A stretch of 64,000 nt of DNA from contig NZ_SGXM01000001.1 in the NCBI RefSeq assembly GCF_004217045.1, positions 992,001-1,056,000 of the forward strand. Reading direction: 5' to 3'. The notes beneath the pieces are model-generated. The model was not told where the DNA came from. It did no database searches and saw only the letters and a list, made by a program, of their open reading frames with translations. A program made the translations under genes and the position numbers. Below, piece after piece: positions 9,065 through 17,828 of this stretch (the stretch's first letter is position 1; every line of letters starts with the position of its first letter). The stretch is from Cupriavidus agavae. GTDB taxonomy: Bacteria > Pseudomonadota > Gammaproteobacteria > Burkholderiales > Burkholderiaceae.

Positions 9065-9245
9065 GCCCGCCAGTGTGCCCATTCCACAAAAAACCGCACT
9101 GAGGATTTCCTCCATACGGTGGCCCCACTGGCGTCTCCGGCAAGAAGTGGCGCACGCGCAACCTTGCGGCATTCCTCACCAGCATGCACGACTGAACTTC
9201 ACACAAACGCAATCAAGTCAGGCCGTAAGCGTGCCGTCATTGGAG

Positions 9246-9271
9246 CGACGGCCATGGAGGAGTGGCCGTCG
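9246..9271. promoter_or_regulatory. inverted repeat upstream of the chemoreceptor gene
   Basis: CGACGGCCA (9246-9254) and TGGCCGTCG (9263-9271) form perfect 9-bp arms around an 8-bp spacer, ending 25 bp before the chemoreceptor ATG. No T-run follows, so it is not a typical terminator. It could be an operator or a 5'-leader hairpin. Confidence 0.4.
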
Positions 9272-9296
9272 TTCACGTCACGGAGAGAGTGCCCCC

Positions 9297-10865
9297 ATGT
9301 TTCGCAACACTACTATCGGAGCCCGGCTGTGGCTCCTGACAATCGTCACAAATTTGTTGCTATTGATTGTCGGTGCAGTGGGTTGCATCGGCATGTCGCG
9401 CAGCAACGATGCCACGCGACAGATCTACCAGCAGCAGTTGTCGGCGGCATCGTATCTTGCTGAAGCGCGGTCGAACCAGTTGCTCGTGCGCGTGCTGCTC
9501 GACCAGGCGGCATTCGCCACCAATGCGGCCGACGGCAAGGCCCGCGCGGCCACGGCGCAGGATTTCGCGCGGCTCTCCGATGCAGCCTGGCAGGGCTACA
9601 TGGCGATTCCGCGCACGGCCGGGCAGGCGCAGGCCACCGACGATGTGTCGGCCAAGCGCCGCGCGTTGTTCGAGCAGGGGGTGGCACCGATGATCGCCGC
9701 CTTGCATCGCGGCGACCGCGAGGCCGTGATGCGCTACGTCATGGAGGAAATCCCGAAACTCGATATCGCCTTCACGGCGGTCAATACCGAACTCGCCAAG
9801 CTGCAGGTGGCCAGCGCCAAGGCGGTCTATGAATCGTCGCAAGAACGTTACGATTGGCTGCTGACGGTGTCGATCGGCGTGCTGCTGGTGGGCCTGGTAT
9901 TCAGCACGGTGGTGGCGTGGCGCCTGCGCGCATCGATTGTCCAGCCGCTCGACATCGCCATCGCCCGCTTTGCGCGGATGGCCGATGGCGATCTCAGCGC
10001 CTCGGCGGATCGCCATCCCGGCGCCCTGGCCGACGAACACGCCCGGAGCGAGACCGCGCGCATGCTCGGCATGCTGGGGCGCATGCAGCAGAAGCTCGCG
10101 CAGATGGTGGGCGAGGTGCGCGGCGGTGCCGATTCGATCGCGGCGGCCAGCCAGCAGATTGCCAGCGGCAACGCCAACCTCTCGCAGCGTACCGAGCAGC
10201 AGGCCGCCTCGCTTGAGGAAACCGCGTCGAGCATGGAGCAGTTGACCAGCACCGTGCGCCTGAACGCCGACAGCGCACGCGAAGCCAGCACGCTGGCCGT
10301 GGATGCGCGCTCGCTGGCCGAGCACGGCAGCGACGCCGTGGCGCGCGTGCAGACCACGATGCAGCAGATCGACACGGGCGCCAACAAGATCGTCGACATC
10401 ATCGAGGTCATCGAGAAGATCGCCTTCCAGACCAACATCCTGGCGCTGAATGCGGCCGTGGAAGCCGCGCGGGCCGGCGAGCACGGGCGCGGCTTCGCGG
10501 TGGTGGCGGGGGATGTGCGCGACCTGTCACAGCGCTGCGCGTCGGCTTCGAAGGAGATCCGTGGGCTGATCAGCGCCTCGGTGGCCAACGTGCGCGAGGG
10601 GACGGCCCTGGTCGATGGCGCCGAACGTGCCATGCAGGATATCGTGGGCGCGGTGCGGCGCGTGACAGACATCATCGGGGATATCAGCGCAGCCTCCGAC
10701 GAGCAGTCGCGCGGCATCGAGCAGGTGAATGTGGCGGTGTCGCACATGGACGGCATGACCCAGCAGAACGCGGCGCTGGTGGAGGAAGCCGCCGCGGCTG
10801 CGGGATCGCTGGAGGACCAGGCGCAGCGGCTCAAGGGGCTGATGGGCACATTCCGCCTGGCGTGA
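9297..10865 (+). CDS. methyl-accepting chemotaxis protein
   Basis: A 522-residue transmembrane chemoreceptor. The first membrane segment is about residues 11-33, a periplasmic four-helix-bundle-type sensor spans about 34-185, the second segment about 187-208, HAMP about 209-265, then the cytoplasmic signalling coiled coil. The hairpin tip that binds CheA/CheW reads IAFQTNILALNAAVEAARAG near residues 375-394. The C-terminus ends LMGTFRLA and lacks a CheR-docking NWxxF-like pentapeptide. The ATG at 9297 follows GGAGAG; the frame is open further upstream but that portion lacks coding character. The ligand cannot be predicted. Confidence 0.93.
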   Translation: MFRNTTIGARLWLLTIVTNLLLLIVGAVGCIGMSRSNDATRQIYQQQLSAASYLAEARSNQLLVRVLLDQAAFATNAADGKARAATAQDFARLSDAAWQGYMAIPRTAGQAQATDDVSAKRRALFEQGVAPMIAALHRGDREAVMRYVMEEIPKLDIAFTAVNTELAKLQVASAKAVYESSQERYDWLLTVSIGVLLVGLVFSTVVAWRLRASIVQPLDIAIARFARMADGDLSASADRHPGALADEHARSETARMLGMLGRMQQKLAQMVGEVRGGADSIAAASQQIASGNANLSQRTEQQAASLEETASSMEQLTSTVRLNADSAREASTLAVDARSLAEHGSDAVARVQTTMQQIDTGANKIVDIIEVIEKIAFQTNILALNAAVEAARAGEHGRGFAVVAGDVRDLSQRCASASKEIRGLISASVANVREGTALVDGAERAMQDIVGAVRRVTDIIGDISAASDEQSRGIEQVNVAVSHMDGMTQQNAALVEEAAAAAGSLEDQAQRLKGLMGTFRLA

Positions 10866-10952
10866 GGCCCCGCCAATGGTTCTCGCCGGGTGGATTTCAG
10901 AAAACTACGATGCCCGACTGAGACAAATCTGAAACGCCGCCAGATCGTCTTC

Positions 10953-10998
10953 GACACCGTGCCGTCACCGCAGTCCGGCACGGTGTCTGGCGTAGAAT
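10953..10998 (+). promoter_or_regulatory. long palindrome overlapping the promoter of the enoyl-CoA hydratase gene
   Basis: GACACCGTGCCG (10953-10964) and CGGCACGGTGTC (10976-10987) are perfect 12-bp arms with an 11-nt spacer. A -10-like TAGAAT is at 10993-10998, which puts the expected -35 position (about 10970-10975) in the spacer of the palindrome. No T-run follows. The layout fits a repressor operator, e.g. of a TetR-type regulator of acyl-CoA metabolism encoded elsewhere. Confidence 0.5.
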
Positions 10999-11034
10999 CG
11001 CTGACGACCAGAACGAAGACGGAAGAGACTGCAC

Positions 11035-12129
11035 ATGACGGAGTTTGTATCGACGCAACTGCAGGGCGGCGTGGCTTACCTGACGCTGACCCGCCCGCAG
11101 GCCCTCAACGCGCTGTCGCTCGACATGATCCGCGCGATGACCGAGGCGCTCACGCGCTGGGAAGCCGACCCGGCCGTGCACGCCGTGGTGGTGGCCGGCG
11201 CCGGCGGCAAGGCGTTCTGCGCGGGCGGCGACATTCGCTGGTTCCACAAGGCGTACCACGAGGGTGACCCGCTGCTGGACCAGTTCTTCGTCGAGGAATA
11301 CGCGCTCAACTACCTGATCCACCGTTACGGCAAGCCCTACATCGCACTGATGGATGGCGTGGTGATGGGCGGGGGCATGGGGATTTCTCAAGGCGCGCGG
11401 CTGCGGGTCGTCACCGACCGGACCAAGATGGCGATGCCGGAAACCAATATCGGCCTGTTCCCCGATGTGGGCGGCGGCTGGTTCCTGGCGCGCACGCCGG
11501 GACGCATCGGCGAATACCTGGGTTTGACCGGGGTCGTGATCGGGGCGGCCGACGCGCTGTACGCGAAGCTGGCCGACGCCTACCTGCCGTCCAACGTGCT
11601 GGCCGAGCTGGTGGCCTCGCTCCAGGCCCGGACCTTCGGCAGCGGCGATGCGGTGCTCGCGCATGTCGCGGGCTATACGGCCGGACACGCGGGGGCCTGC
11701 GTGCCGTCCGAAAGCCGGCTCGCGCAGCAGGCGGGATCGATCGACACCATGTTCGGCCTCGACACGGTTGGCGGCATCCTCGATGCGGTCAGCGACGCGC
11801 CGGGCGACTGGGCCGCCCAGACCGCCGCGATGCTGCGCAGCCGCTCGCCGCTGATGCTCTGCGTCACGCTGGAACAGGTGCGCCGCGCACGCTCGATGTC
11901 GCTGGCTGACGAACTGCGCATGGAGCTGGACATGATGCACGACGTGTTCCGCCACGGCGACGGCGTCGAAGGCATCCGCGCACTGGCCATCGACAAGGAC
12001 CACCAGCCCCGCTGGAATCCGGGCCGGCTCGACGAGGTCACGCCGGGCCGCGTGCGCGCGTTCTTCGACACCAAGTGGCGCGAAGAAGCGCATCCGCTGG
12101 CCGCGCTGGGCCACGCCGGCCGCGGGTAA
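11035..12129 (+). CDS. enoyl-CoA hydratase/isomerase family, 3-hydroxyisobutyryl-CoA hydrolase-like
   Basis: Crotonase-fold protein of 364 residues, longer than simple enoyl-CoA hydratases (about 260) and matching the ECH_2 / 3-hydroxyisobutyryl-CoA hydrolase group of valine catabolism. The oxyanion-hole segments KAFCAGGDIRWF and DGVVMGGGMG, the active-site motif AMPETNIGLFPDVGGG, and the group-specific C-terminal motif IDKDHQPRWNP are all visible. The reaction would be hydrolysis of 3-hydroxyisobutyryl-CoA to the free acid and CoA; another short acyl-CoA is possible. It is monocistronic and preceded by a strong palindrome over its promoter. Confidence 0.85.
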   Translation: MTEFVSTQLQGGVAYLTLTRPQALNALSLDMIRAMTEALTRWEADPAVHAVVVAGAGGKAFCAGGDIRWFHKAYHEGDPLLDQFFVEEYALNYLIHRYGKPYIALMDGVVMGGGMGISQGARLRVVTDRTKMAMPETNIGLFPDVGGGWFLARTPGRIGEYLGLTGVVIGAADALYAKLADAYLPSNVLAELVASLQARTFGSGDAVLAHVAGYTAGHAGACVPSESRLAQQAGSIDTMFGLDTVGGILDAVSDAPGDWAAQTAAMLRSRSPLMLCVTLEQVRRARSMSLADELRMELDMMHDVFRHGDGVEGIRALAIDKDHQPRWNPGRLDEVTPGRVRAFFDTKWREEAHPLAALGHAGRG

Positions 12130-12225
12130 GGGTAAAGGGCGTCGGCAGGGGCGGGCGAGCTCTAGTAGAGTGTTGGCTGTCTTGCCCCCTCGATTCTCTC
12201 CGTCTGAACAGTGAAAGGAGCCGTC

Positions 12226-12786
12226 ATGAGCAATCCCCGCGATGTTGCCGTACTGGTAGGAAGCCTGCGCAAGGAATCCCTGAACCTGAAACTGGCCAAG
12301 GCCCTGGCCGCGCTGGCGCCGCCGCAGTTGAAGCTCGACATCGTCGAGCTACGGCAACTGTCGATGTACAACCAGGATCTCGACGAGAATCCGCCGGCCG
12401 AGTGGGTCGCGTTCCGTGACCGCATCCGCCGTGCCGACGCGGTGCTGTTCGTCACGCCCGAGTACAACCGCTCGGTGCCCGCCGTGCTGAAGAACGCCAT
12501 CGACATCGGCTCGCGTCCCTACGGCCAGAGCGCATGGGACGGCAAGCCGGGCGCCGTGGTCAGCGCCTCGCCGGGCAATATCGGCGGCTTCGGCGCCAAC
12601 CACCACCTGCGCCAGTCGCTCGTGTTCCTGAATATCCCCGTCCTGCAGCAGCCCGAAGCGTACATCGCGGGCGCCGACAAACTGTTCGACGAGCAGGGCG
12701 GCATCGCCAACGAATCGACGCGTGGCTTCCTGAGCAAATACCTGACGACCTTCGCCGGCTGGGTCGAGAAGAACGCGGCGAAATAA
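12226..12786 (+). CDS. NADPH-dependent FMN reductase-like flavoprotein
   Basis: A 186-residue flavodoxin-fold protein of the NADPH-dependent FMN reductase/ChrR family. GSLRKESLN near residues 11-19 binds the FMN phosphate, and FVTPEYNRSVPAVLKNAID is the characteristic second FMN-contact segment. ChrR-type members reduce quinones, chromate or azo compounds. The ATG at 12226 (MSNPRD) is chosen because AAAGGAG lies just upstream; an in-frame GTG at 12211 would start within that site. It stands alone between the hydratase gene and the miniprotein. Confidence 0.9.
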   Translation: MSNPRDVAVLVGSLRKESLNLKLAKALAALAPPQLKLDIVELRQLSMYNQDLDENPPAEWVAFRDRIRRADAVLFVTPEYNRSVPAVLKNAIDIGSRPYGQSAWDGKPGAVVSASPGNIGGFGANHHLRQSLVFLNIPVLQQPEAYIAGADKLFDEQGGIANESTRGFLSKYLTTFAGWVEKNAAK

Positions 12787-12932
12787 GGGTTCGCACAGGC
12801 TCCGACAACGCCGGACACCCGGGTCAGCCCCGTCCTACAAGGCAAAGCGGGACCGACCCGACACCGCCGTTTAGCCCCCCTTTCTATAGTGGAGTCGTGC
12901 CCACCACATATATAGACAAGGAGGAAAACATC

Positions 12933-13007
12933 ATGCCGTACATCCTCGCATGGCTCCTCGGCGTACCGGCCTTCGTCCTGATCCTGATCTGGCTGTTCAT
13001 GCACTGA
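12933..13007 (+). CDS. 24-residue hydrophobic membrane miniprotein
   Basis: The ORF encodes 24 residues (MPYILAWLLGVPAFVLIL then IWLFMH). Except for the ends it is a single transmembrane helix. A very strong Shine-Dalgarno (AAGGAGG, 12918-12924) precedes the ATG by 8 nt, a TATAGT -10-like element is at 12885-12890 and a rho-independent terminator follows at 13054-13078. The gene therefore looks like a complete transcription unit. Function unknown; single-helix miniproteins often modulate membrane complexes. Confidence 0.7.
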   Translation: MPYILAWLLGVPAFVLILIWLFMH

Positions 13008-13053
13008 TCAACGGATCGGAACCTTCGGCAGTACTGTTCCGCAGCAAGCAAAC

Positions 13054-13078
13054 GGCGCCTCCCGCGAGGCGCCATTTT
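13054..13078 (+). terminator. rho-independent terminator after the miniprotein gene
   Basis: Stem GGCGCCTC (13054-13061) / GAGGCGCC (13066-13073) followed by ATTTT. Confidence 0.8.
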
Positions 13079-13438
13079 CCATTGCACGAGTGCAGCATCG
13101 GTGGCCCTGCCGGCGTAGCCCGCATCTTTTCTGAGGATTCCGTAACTTGGCCGCCGTCCAACGTAGCCGCATGACTATCAAATCTGGCTCGCTTCTCGCT
13201 CACCTCGAAGTAAGCCTCATCATTGGTTAATTTGCGGTTGTGCGAGTAGTCCCGTGATTGCAGAACAGACTTGTCGTAGTGGCGCGTACGCTACATTCAG
13301 GCTTCCGGAATGGTCCGTCATCCGACCTTGAAAGATGAAGATCTTGCGTCTTCTCCAAACCCACTAGCTTTATAGTGTTTTCGGCGTCGGCCCAGATGTG
13401 GCCAACCCGCTCTAAGGAGAAACAGATACTGGCTTGTG
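13079..13438. other. AT-richer intergenic segment bordering the accessory gene
   Basis: About 360 bp without a convincing gene and visibly less GC-rich than the surroundings. It contains an 8-bp palindrome GCGTACGC and a minus-strand open frame (13227-13442) whose TTG start overlaps the stop of the NTPase gene. I see no integrase, no tRNA fragment and no copy of the dusA 5' sequence. It is probably the left flank of the inserted accessory segment. Confidence 0.4.
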
Positions 13439-16400
13439 TCAAGGTCTGCCCGCCGATAGATCGATCACCACCACGTCAATCAGTGCGCGGCGTGCCTCGG
13501 GAATTCGCTTGATTAGCATGGAGCGCATAGCATCGGCGCTGGCAGGCGAGGGGAGCCCATCGGGGGGTGGCTTCAGCCGCCGGTTCGTAGCCGATGGAAA
13601 ATCACCGAACCACAAGACGCAGTACATGCCTCGTTGCTCGGAACGCCAGTCGACTAGATATTGCGTGCCGAGTTGCCCGATCGCCGCATCCCAAACTTCG
13701 CTATGCCACTGACCTTTTATTTCAACTGGCAACTGCATCGTTCCGCGCGCGAACGCTAGGTCCGCACGCTTGGTCTGCGGCATGTCTGCCTCGGTGATGC
13801 GCTGGATGTCGTAGCGGCCAAGCTCAGGGCCGATCATTGCGGCCAATCGGTCGCGGCATCGATTCTCGCCGCGGGGGATGCCGTTGTCGGTCCAGAATTC
13901 TACGACTGAATCGAGATCGTCGCCCAAGAGCTTGCGCTGCGCGACGGCCATTTCTTCACGCACCAGCGCCTTCAAATCCTCAATGTTGGCCGGTGGGCCA
14001 TCGTTGAGCAACAAAATTAGATCAGCGGGCGTTAGCGGCGCAGTGTCCTCTTCGGCCCGCTTCTGCCGCTGTTCATTTGCCATGTGGCGGATGAGGCCGG
14101 CATAGCCGTCCTTTGGTCCGGTGACGAGCCGCGCGATTGCCTCGGCCGCCTCGATGCTCGTGTCATCGGCAATCCGGTCGATTAGCGACCGCAGAAAGTC
14201 GGTCGCATCATTGCCGTTCGTACTTCCTAATTCGGTTCCCCCCCGCTCCGCATACGGCCATTGCTCGCGGAACTCGGTGATGATCCATTCGGCCTGCGCG
14301 ACTGTCAGCGGCAGCATCCGGCCGCGCGATGTGGGCTGTAAGCGGTCCCGTAAAATCCAGATGAAGTCCGGACGGTGCGTAGCGATCTTGGATAGATCGT
14401 GCCGCACAGCATCGAATCTGACCAATATATCGATCGCTAGCCACGATAGCAGGTGATCGACATTGCGGAAGACCGTCTCGGCGCGCGCTTCGGCAACCTC
14501 CCGGAGCGCATTGAGCGCGCCACCATAGGTTAGACAGTCGACCAGCTTTGCCTCAACCGTGGCCGGGACATTCGGAAATCTTGTCAGCCAATCGGCGCCA
14601 AGGGCCGCTCCAGTCGCCCGCCATTCTGCATCGTGAGCGAGTTTGTAGAGCGCGGCAACATGCTCTTTGCCCACATCGAGCGCAGGCTCAATCCACAGCC
14701 TTGCGAACGTCTGGCGAGATTCGGGCGTGGACATGATTTCGGCTTCCAACGCCGCGCGTAACGCGTTCCCATCCTTTTTTAAGTGCCGACAATCGTCATC
14801 TATACTAATCAGCAACGCCGCTTGCTTTAGCGGCGTGGATAAGTCGGCAAAGCCCTTGCCGTAGCGCATTCGTTCGTGAAGCCCAGCCAGGATCGGGAAG
14901 CTGTAATTGTTAGTCGTATTGTGGGCGAGACCGTCGGCAATCTCAACTGGTGTCGGTAGGTCGGGTCGGTGCAACACGGCCTCAAATCCAGACAGGGCAT
15001 CATCGCATAGCCCCGGCCCAAGCCAAAACGACAGCCGTTCATTAGGGGGCAATTCTCTCGGCAAGTGGAGGAATTTGTTGAGATAGGCTAGTGCGGGCTG
15101 CAAGATCGCATCCAGCTTCCCGGCGCGCAGTTCGTCGCGCATCACGTGGAACCTGCGGCGCGCCATTTCAAACGCCACCTTGCGGTTGCGCTCGCGTTTT
15201 GCCGCCAACTTCTCCCGATGGAGTTCCCATGCCGGCTTCTTGGGGTTTTCGAGCTTGTGCAGGAAATCGTTGAGTGGTTTATCGCCACGACGGAACCGTT
15301 CCGCAGCAGCACGCACGTGGGGATCGAGCCCATCGGGTCCCCACGCGATGCATACCAGATCCTTCCAGTCCTGTCGCAGCGCGGGATCTTTGTTATTACC
15401 TTGGGCGAGTCGGTCAAACACGATGATGACGTCGTCGGACCGGCCCGCCAGGCCTAGGAGGCGACGCTGCAAACGAAATGCGGTGGTCCGCAGGCCATCG
15501 TTACGGCGATCGTTCGCGAGCACGTACGCTTGGACAGCGTGGCGCAGTGCCTGCTGTGTTCCAAGCCGCGCGGCAAGTGTCTGCTGTTCATCTCGACTTG
15601 GGTCATACACTCGCCCAATTAATTCCAGCCAGCGCCACAGCGACGGCGCCTCTGCGACACCAATAACGCCTTCGTCGATACCGCGAACAATGAGATAGGC
15701 GGCGATATCGGCCACTTCGCCGGTAGTTTCCCAGTTGCCATTGCCCAGGAGCCTTGCATAATCGGTCATCACGTCGAGCACCCTGACCAGCCGTGCCGAT
15801 GGAAGCATGGCGAATAGTGTCTCAAAGTGGGCGAAGGTGTAGATCTGCCGCCTCGGCTGGTAGCGTAGCGTAGACTTAGTGACGCCCAAATTGGCGAATA
15901 AGGTCGCGACTAATAAGTCGTCAGAGACGTCGCCATAAATCAGTTGAATCAATTGAAGCGCAAGCCGCGGAGCGTCCTCGCCACCCTGATCGGTAAGCTT
16001 GGCGATCGTCGAGCGCCACCACACCCGGTCGCGATGCGGGAGCAGGGCCCTGGCCGCATCGTCGCGCTCACTATAATAGCGATCTGTCGCGAGCACGATC
16101 AATTCTAACGTATCGGCCAGGTCCGCCGCGAGCGGCGTGCCTTGGAGTCCTTCGATCAAGAGCGAGCGTAGGTGTGTGCTGCTCGCCGCTGAAGCGATAA
16201 TTGTTTTTATCTTGTGTTTGAGCGCCGGTATCATCAGGCCAGCTGCGGTCTTGCTGTCCCAGTCTGCTGCCCGGAAATAAGGATCATCATCGGCGAGTCG
16301 GCACAACGCGTCAAACAGGCAGTCCGCGAGGTGCGGTACCAGCGCGGCGGCCTCGCCGTAACGCAGCACGCCATAGGGGTCCGCGGCGATGACATCCTTC

Positions 16401-17470
16401 GCCATCGCCGGACTGTGATAGGCGAGCCAAGCATGAAGCCCGCGCAGGCTTGCCGGAATGCCGCCGCTGCCCTGCAATTGGGCGAGTACGCGCCGTCGCG
16501 CGCGTGGCGTCGCCGTCTGACACGCGATCCAGCGCGCTCCGAGATACTCGGCGATGACCCTGTGAATCAGCTTCGCGCGCGAGGGTCCCACGCTTTGAAA
16601 TAGCTTGGAAGAAAAGACCGCCCGTGCAGCCTTGGCCTCCGGCAAAGCCTCGAGATCGGCGAGCCGGACATCTCCCTGATGTACCTGCGCTGCGCCCGCC
16701 ACGCTGACGGCCTCCGCACCACCTAATAGCAGTCCGGCCGCGATTGCACCGGCGGCTGACAGCGCTTCTTCCTGCGTCAACTGGGCTAAGCCTTCGTCCT
16801 GCCGATCGGGATCATGCTCAGGCCAGATCAGAGTGCAGACCCGCTCGAACAACGTTGCGCGAGTCGCCGGCAGTTGCGAGTCGGTTTCCGCGACACGCCC
16901 CATCAGACCGAGCGTCAACGGATTACGGTAAAGATCTTGGAGGCTGTGGCACGCGAGATGATCAAGCACGTGATCAACATCCACGCTCGGATTCCGCGTC
17001 AGGAGAAACGCCCGAGCCTCGTTTCGATCGAACGGCTCAAGTGTCAGAACGTGCGGCTCTGCGCCGTAAAGCCGGCGCATACTCGTCAAGCTGCGGGCCT
17101 GCCATTCGCGCGATCGACACGAGAGGATGAACGGCGGTGAGCCTGCGTCTTCGAGCTGCGCCACGATCGCGTCCACTGTGTCGCCTTCGCGTCGCGATAT
17201 TGCTTCGTCCAAACCGTCGATAAGCAATGGCTTCTCCGCTGGTGCCAGCTTGGCCGGATCCTTGGCATTCACGAGGCGGATCGCGGTGACTAGATCAACT
17301 CCAAGCCTCCGCCCCAGCTCGCGCATAACCTCGCTCTTGCCCATACCCGGCTCGCCAAGTATGACCAAATTCCCGGTTAGAGCCAGCAATCCGGCTTCGT
17401 CGACGCGATTGTCGAGCAAATCCGTCCCGCTGATCGTTAGCCGGCGCGGGAAGTAGGTGGGCGTTGGCAA
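13439..17470 (-). CDS. large STAND/NACHT-like P-loop NTPase with C-terminal PD-(D/E)XK-like nuclease motif
   Basis: A 1343-residue protein I cannot place in a named family. Walker A GEPGMGKS is at residues 39-46, Walker B LLIDGLDEA at 82-90 and a sensor-like SCRSREW at 117-123; the GxDE form of Walker B resembles STAND/NACHT NTPases. Residues of roughly 230-1200 are predicted from composition to be alpha-helical and repeat-like, as in HEAT/TPR sensor regions. Near the C-terminus Asp1237, Glu1250 and Lys1252 (in PVEIKGQW) followed by IGQLGTQY match a PD-(D/E)XK nuclease core. The likely start is TTG at 17470, with AGGAA upstream on the coding strand; no in-frame ATG lies between it and Walker A. 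Base and codon use are less GC-rich than the neighbours. It is a lone gene beside dusA. Anti-phage defence is the most likely role, but this is inference. Confidence 0.75.
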   Translation of the reverse strand: MPTPTYFPRRLTISGTDLLDNRVDEAGLLALTGNLVILGEPGMGKSEVMRELGRRLGVDLVTAIRLVNAKDPAKLAPAEKPLLIDGLDEAISRREGDTVDAIVAQLEDAGSPPFILSCRSREWQARSLTSMRRLYGAEPHVLTLEPFDRNEARAFLLTRNPSVDVDHVLDHLACHSLQDLYRNPLTLGLMGRVAETDSQLPATRATLFERVCTLIWPEHDPDRQDEGLAQLTQEEALSAAGAIAAGLLLGGAEAVSVAGAAQVHQGDVRLADLEALPEAKAARAVFSSKLFQSVGPSRAKLIHRVIAEYLGARWIACQTATPRARRRVLAQLQGSGGIPASLRGLHAWLAYHSPAMAKDVIAADPYGVLRYGEAAALVPHLADCLFDALCRLADDDPYFRAADWDSKTAAGLMIPALKHKIKTIIASAASSTHLRSLLIEGLQGTPLAADLADTLELIVLATDRYYSERDDAARALLPHRDRVWWRSTIAKLTDQGGEDAPRLALQLIQLIYGDVSDDLLVATLFANLGVTKSTLRYQPRRQIYTFAHFETLFAMLPSARLVRVLDVMTDYARLLGNGNWETTGEVADIAAYLIVRGIDEGVIGVAEAPSLWRWLELIGRVYDPSRDEQQTLAARLGTQQALRHAVQAYVLANDRRNDGLRTTAFRLQRRLLGLAGRSDDVIIVFDRLAQGNNKDPALRQDWKDLVCIAWGPDGLDPHVRAAAERFRRGDKPLNDFLHKLENPKKPAWELHREKLAAKRERNRKVAFEMARRRFHVMRDELRAGKLDAILQPALAYLNKFLHLPRELPPNERLSFWLGPGLCDDALSGFEAVLHRPDLPTPVEIADGLAHNTTNNYSFPILAGLHERMRYGKGFADLSTPLKQAALLISIDDDCRHLKKDGNALRAALEAEIMSTPESRQTFARLWIEPALDVGKEHVAALYKLAHDAEWRATGAALGADWLTRFPNVPATVEAKLVDCLTYGGALNALREVAEARAETVFRNVDHLLSWLAIDILVRFDAVRHDLSKIATHRPDFIWILRDRLQPTSRGRMLPLTVAQAEWIITEFREQWPYAERGGTELGSTNGNDATDFLRSLIDRIADDTSIEAAEAIARLVTGPKDGYAGLIRHMANEQRQKRAEEDTAPLTPADLILLLNDGPPANIEDLKALVREEMAVAQRKLLGDDLDSVVEFWTDNGIPRGENRCRDRLAAMIGPELGRYDIQRITEADMPQTKRADLAFARGTMQLPVEIKGQWHSEVWDAAIGQLGTQYLVDWRSEQRGMYCVLWFGDFPSATNRRLKPPPDGLPSPASADAMRSMLIKRIPEARRALIDVVVIDLSAGRP

Positions 17471-17828
17471 AGGGCGGATTCCTATGCATGATTGTCCATG
17501 GAGATCAATGAGGACAGGATGATCAAGTCAGGCAACTGACGCCAGATAACCGGCCAGGGTGGGTCTTCGGGGGGGGCGGCCGCGCCAACTCCCGTTCGCG
17601 GTTGTCTAGCAATGGAGCCGCTGTCGGCCGGCGGTCGAAAGTCTTGCCTTCAGTTGAACACAGTGGCGCAATTGCGCTTCAGGCGGATCTGTGCCGTGTA
17701 CCCTATACTTCCGTCCTTTCGCGCGCGTTGCGTTATGGTCCCATGGCGCGGTGCTACAGCAGTAGAGGTGTGCTGCAGCGTAGCATTCGGGTCAAAAAAT
17801 GAGACGGATCCAGATCAAACAGTAGGTA
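17471..17828. other. intergenic region between the divergent NTPase gene and dusA
   Basis: About 358 bp that should contain both promoters. GCGCAATTGCGC (17666-17677) is a perfect 12-bp palindrome, and a -10-like TATACT lies at 17704-17709 on the plus strand, without a good -35. An unusual run of G occurs near 17570-17577. No gene is supported here. Confidence 0.4.

Noticed and set aside
9063..9296. Upstream extension of the chemoreceptor frame and a possible flagellar sigma-28 promoter
   Set aside because: The extension lacks coding character and a ribosome site; a GCCGTAAG box exists but no TAAA-type element sits at the required spacing.
13008..13440. Second copy of the dusA 5' sequence as a left attachment site
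   Set aside because: Read through on both strands; no stretch resembling the 17916-17935 sequence was found.
13227..13442. 71-codon minus-strand frame whose TTG overlaps the stop of the NTPase gene
   Set aside because: Possible coupled partner, but no ribosome-binding site, no recognisable features and only a TTG start.
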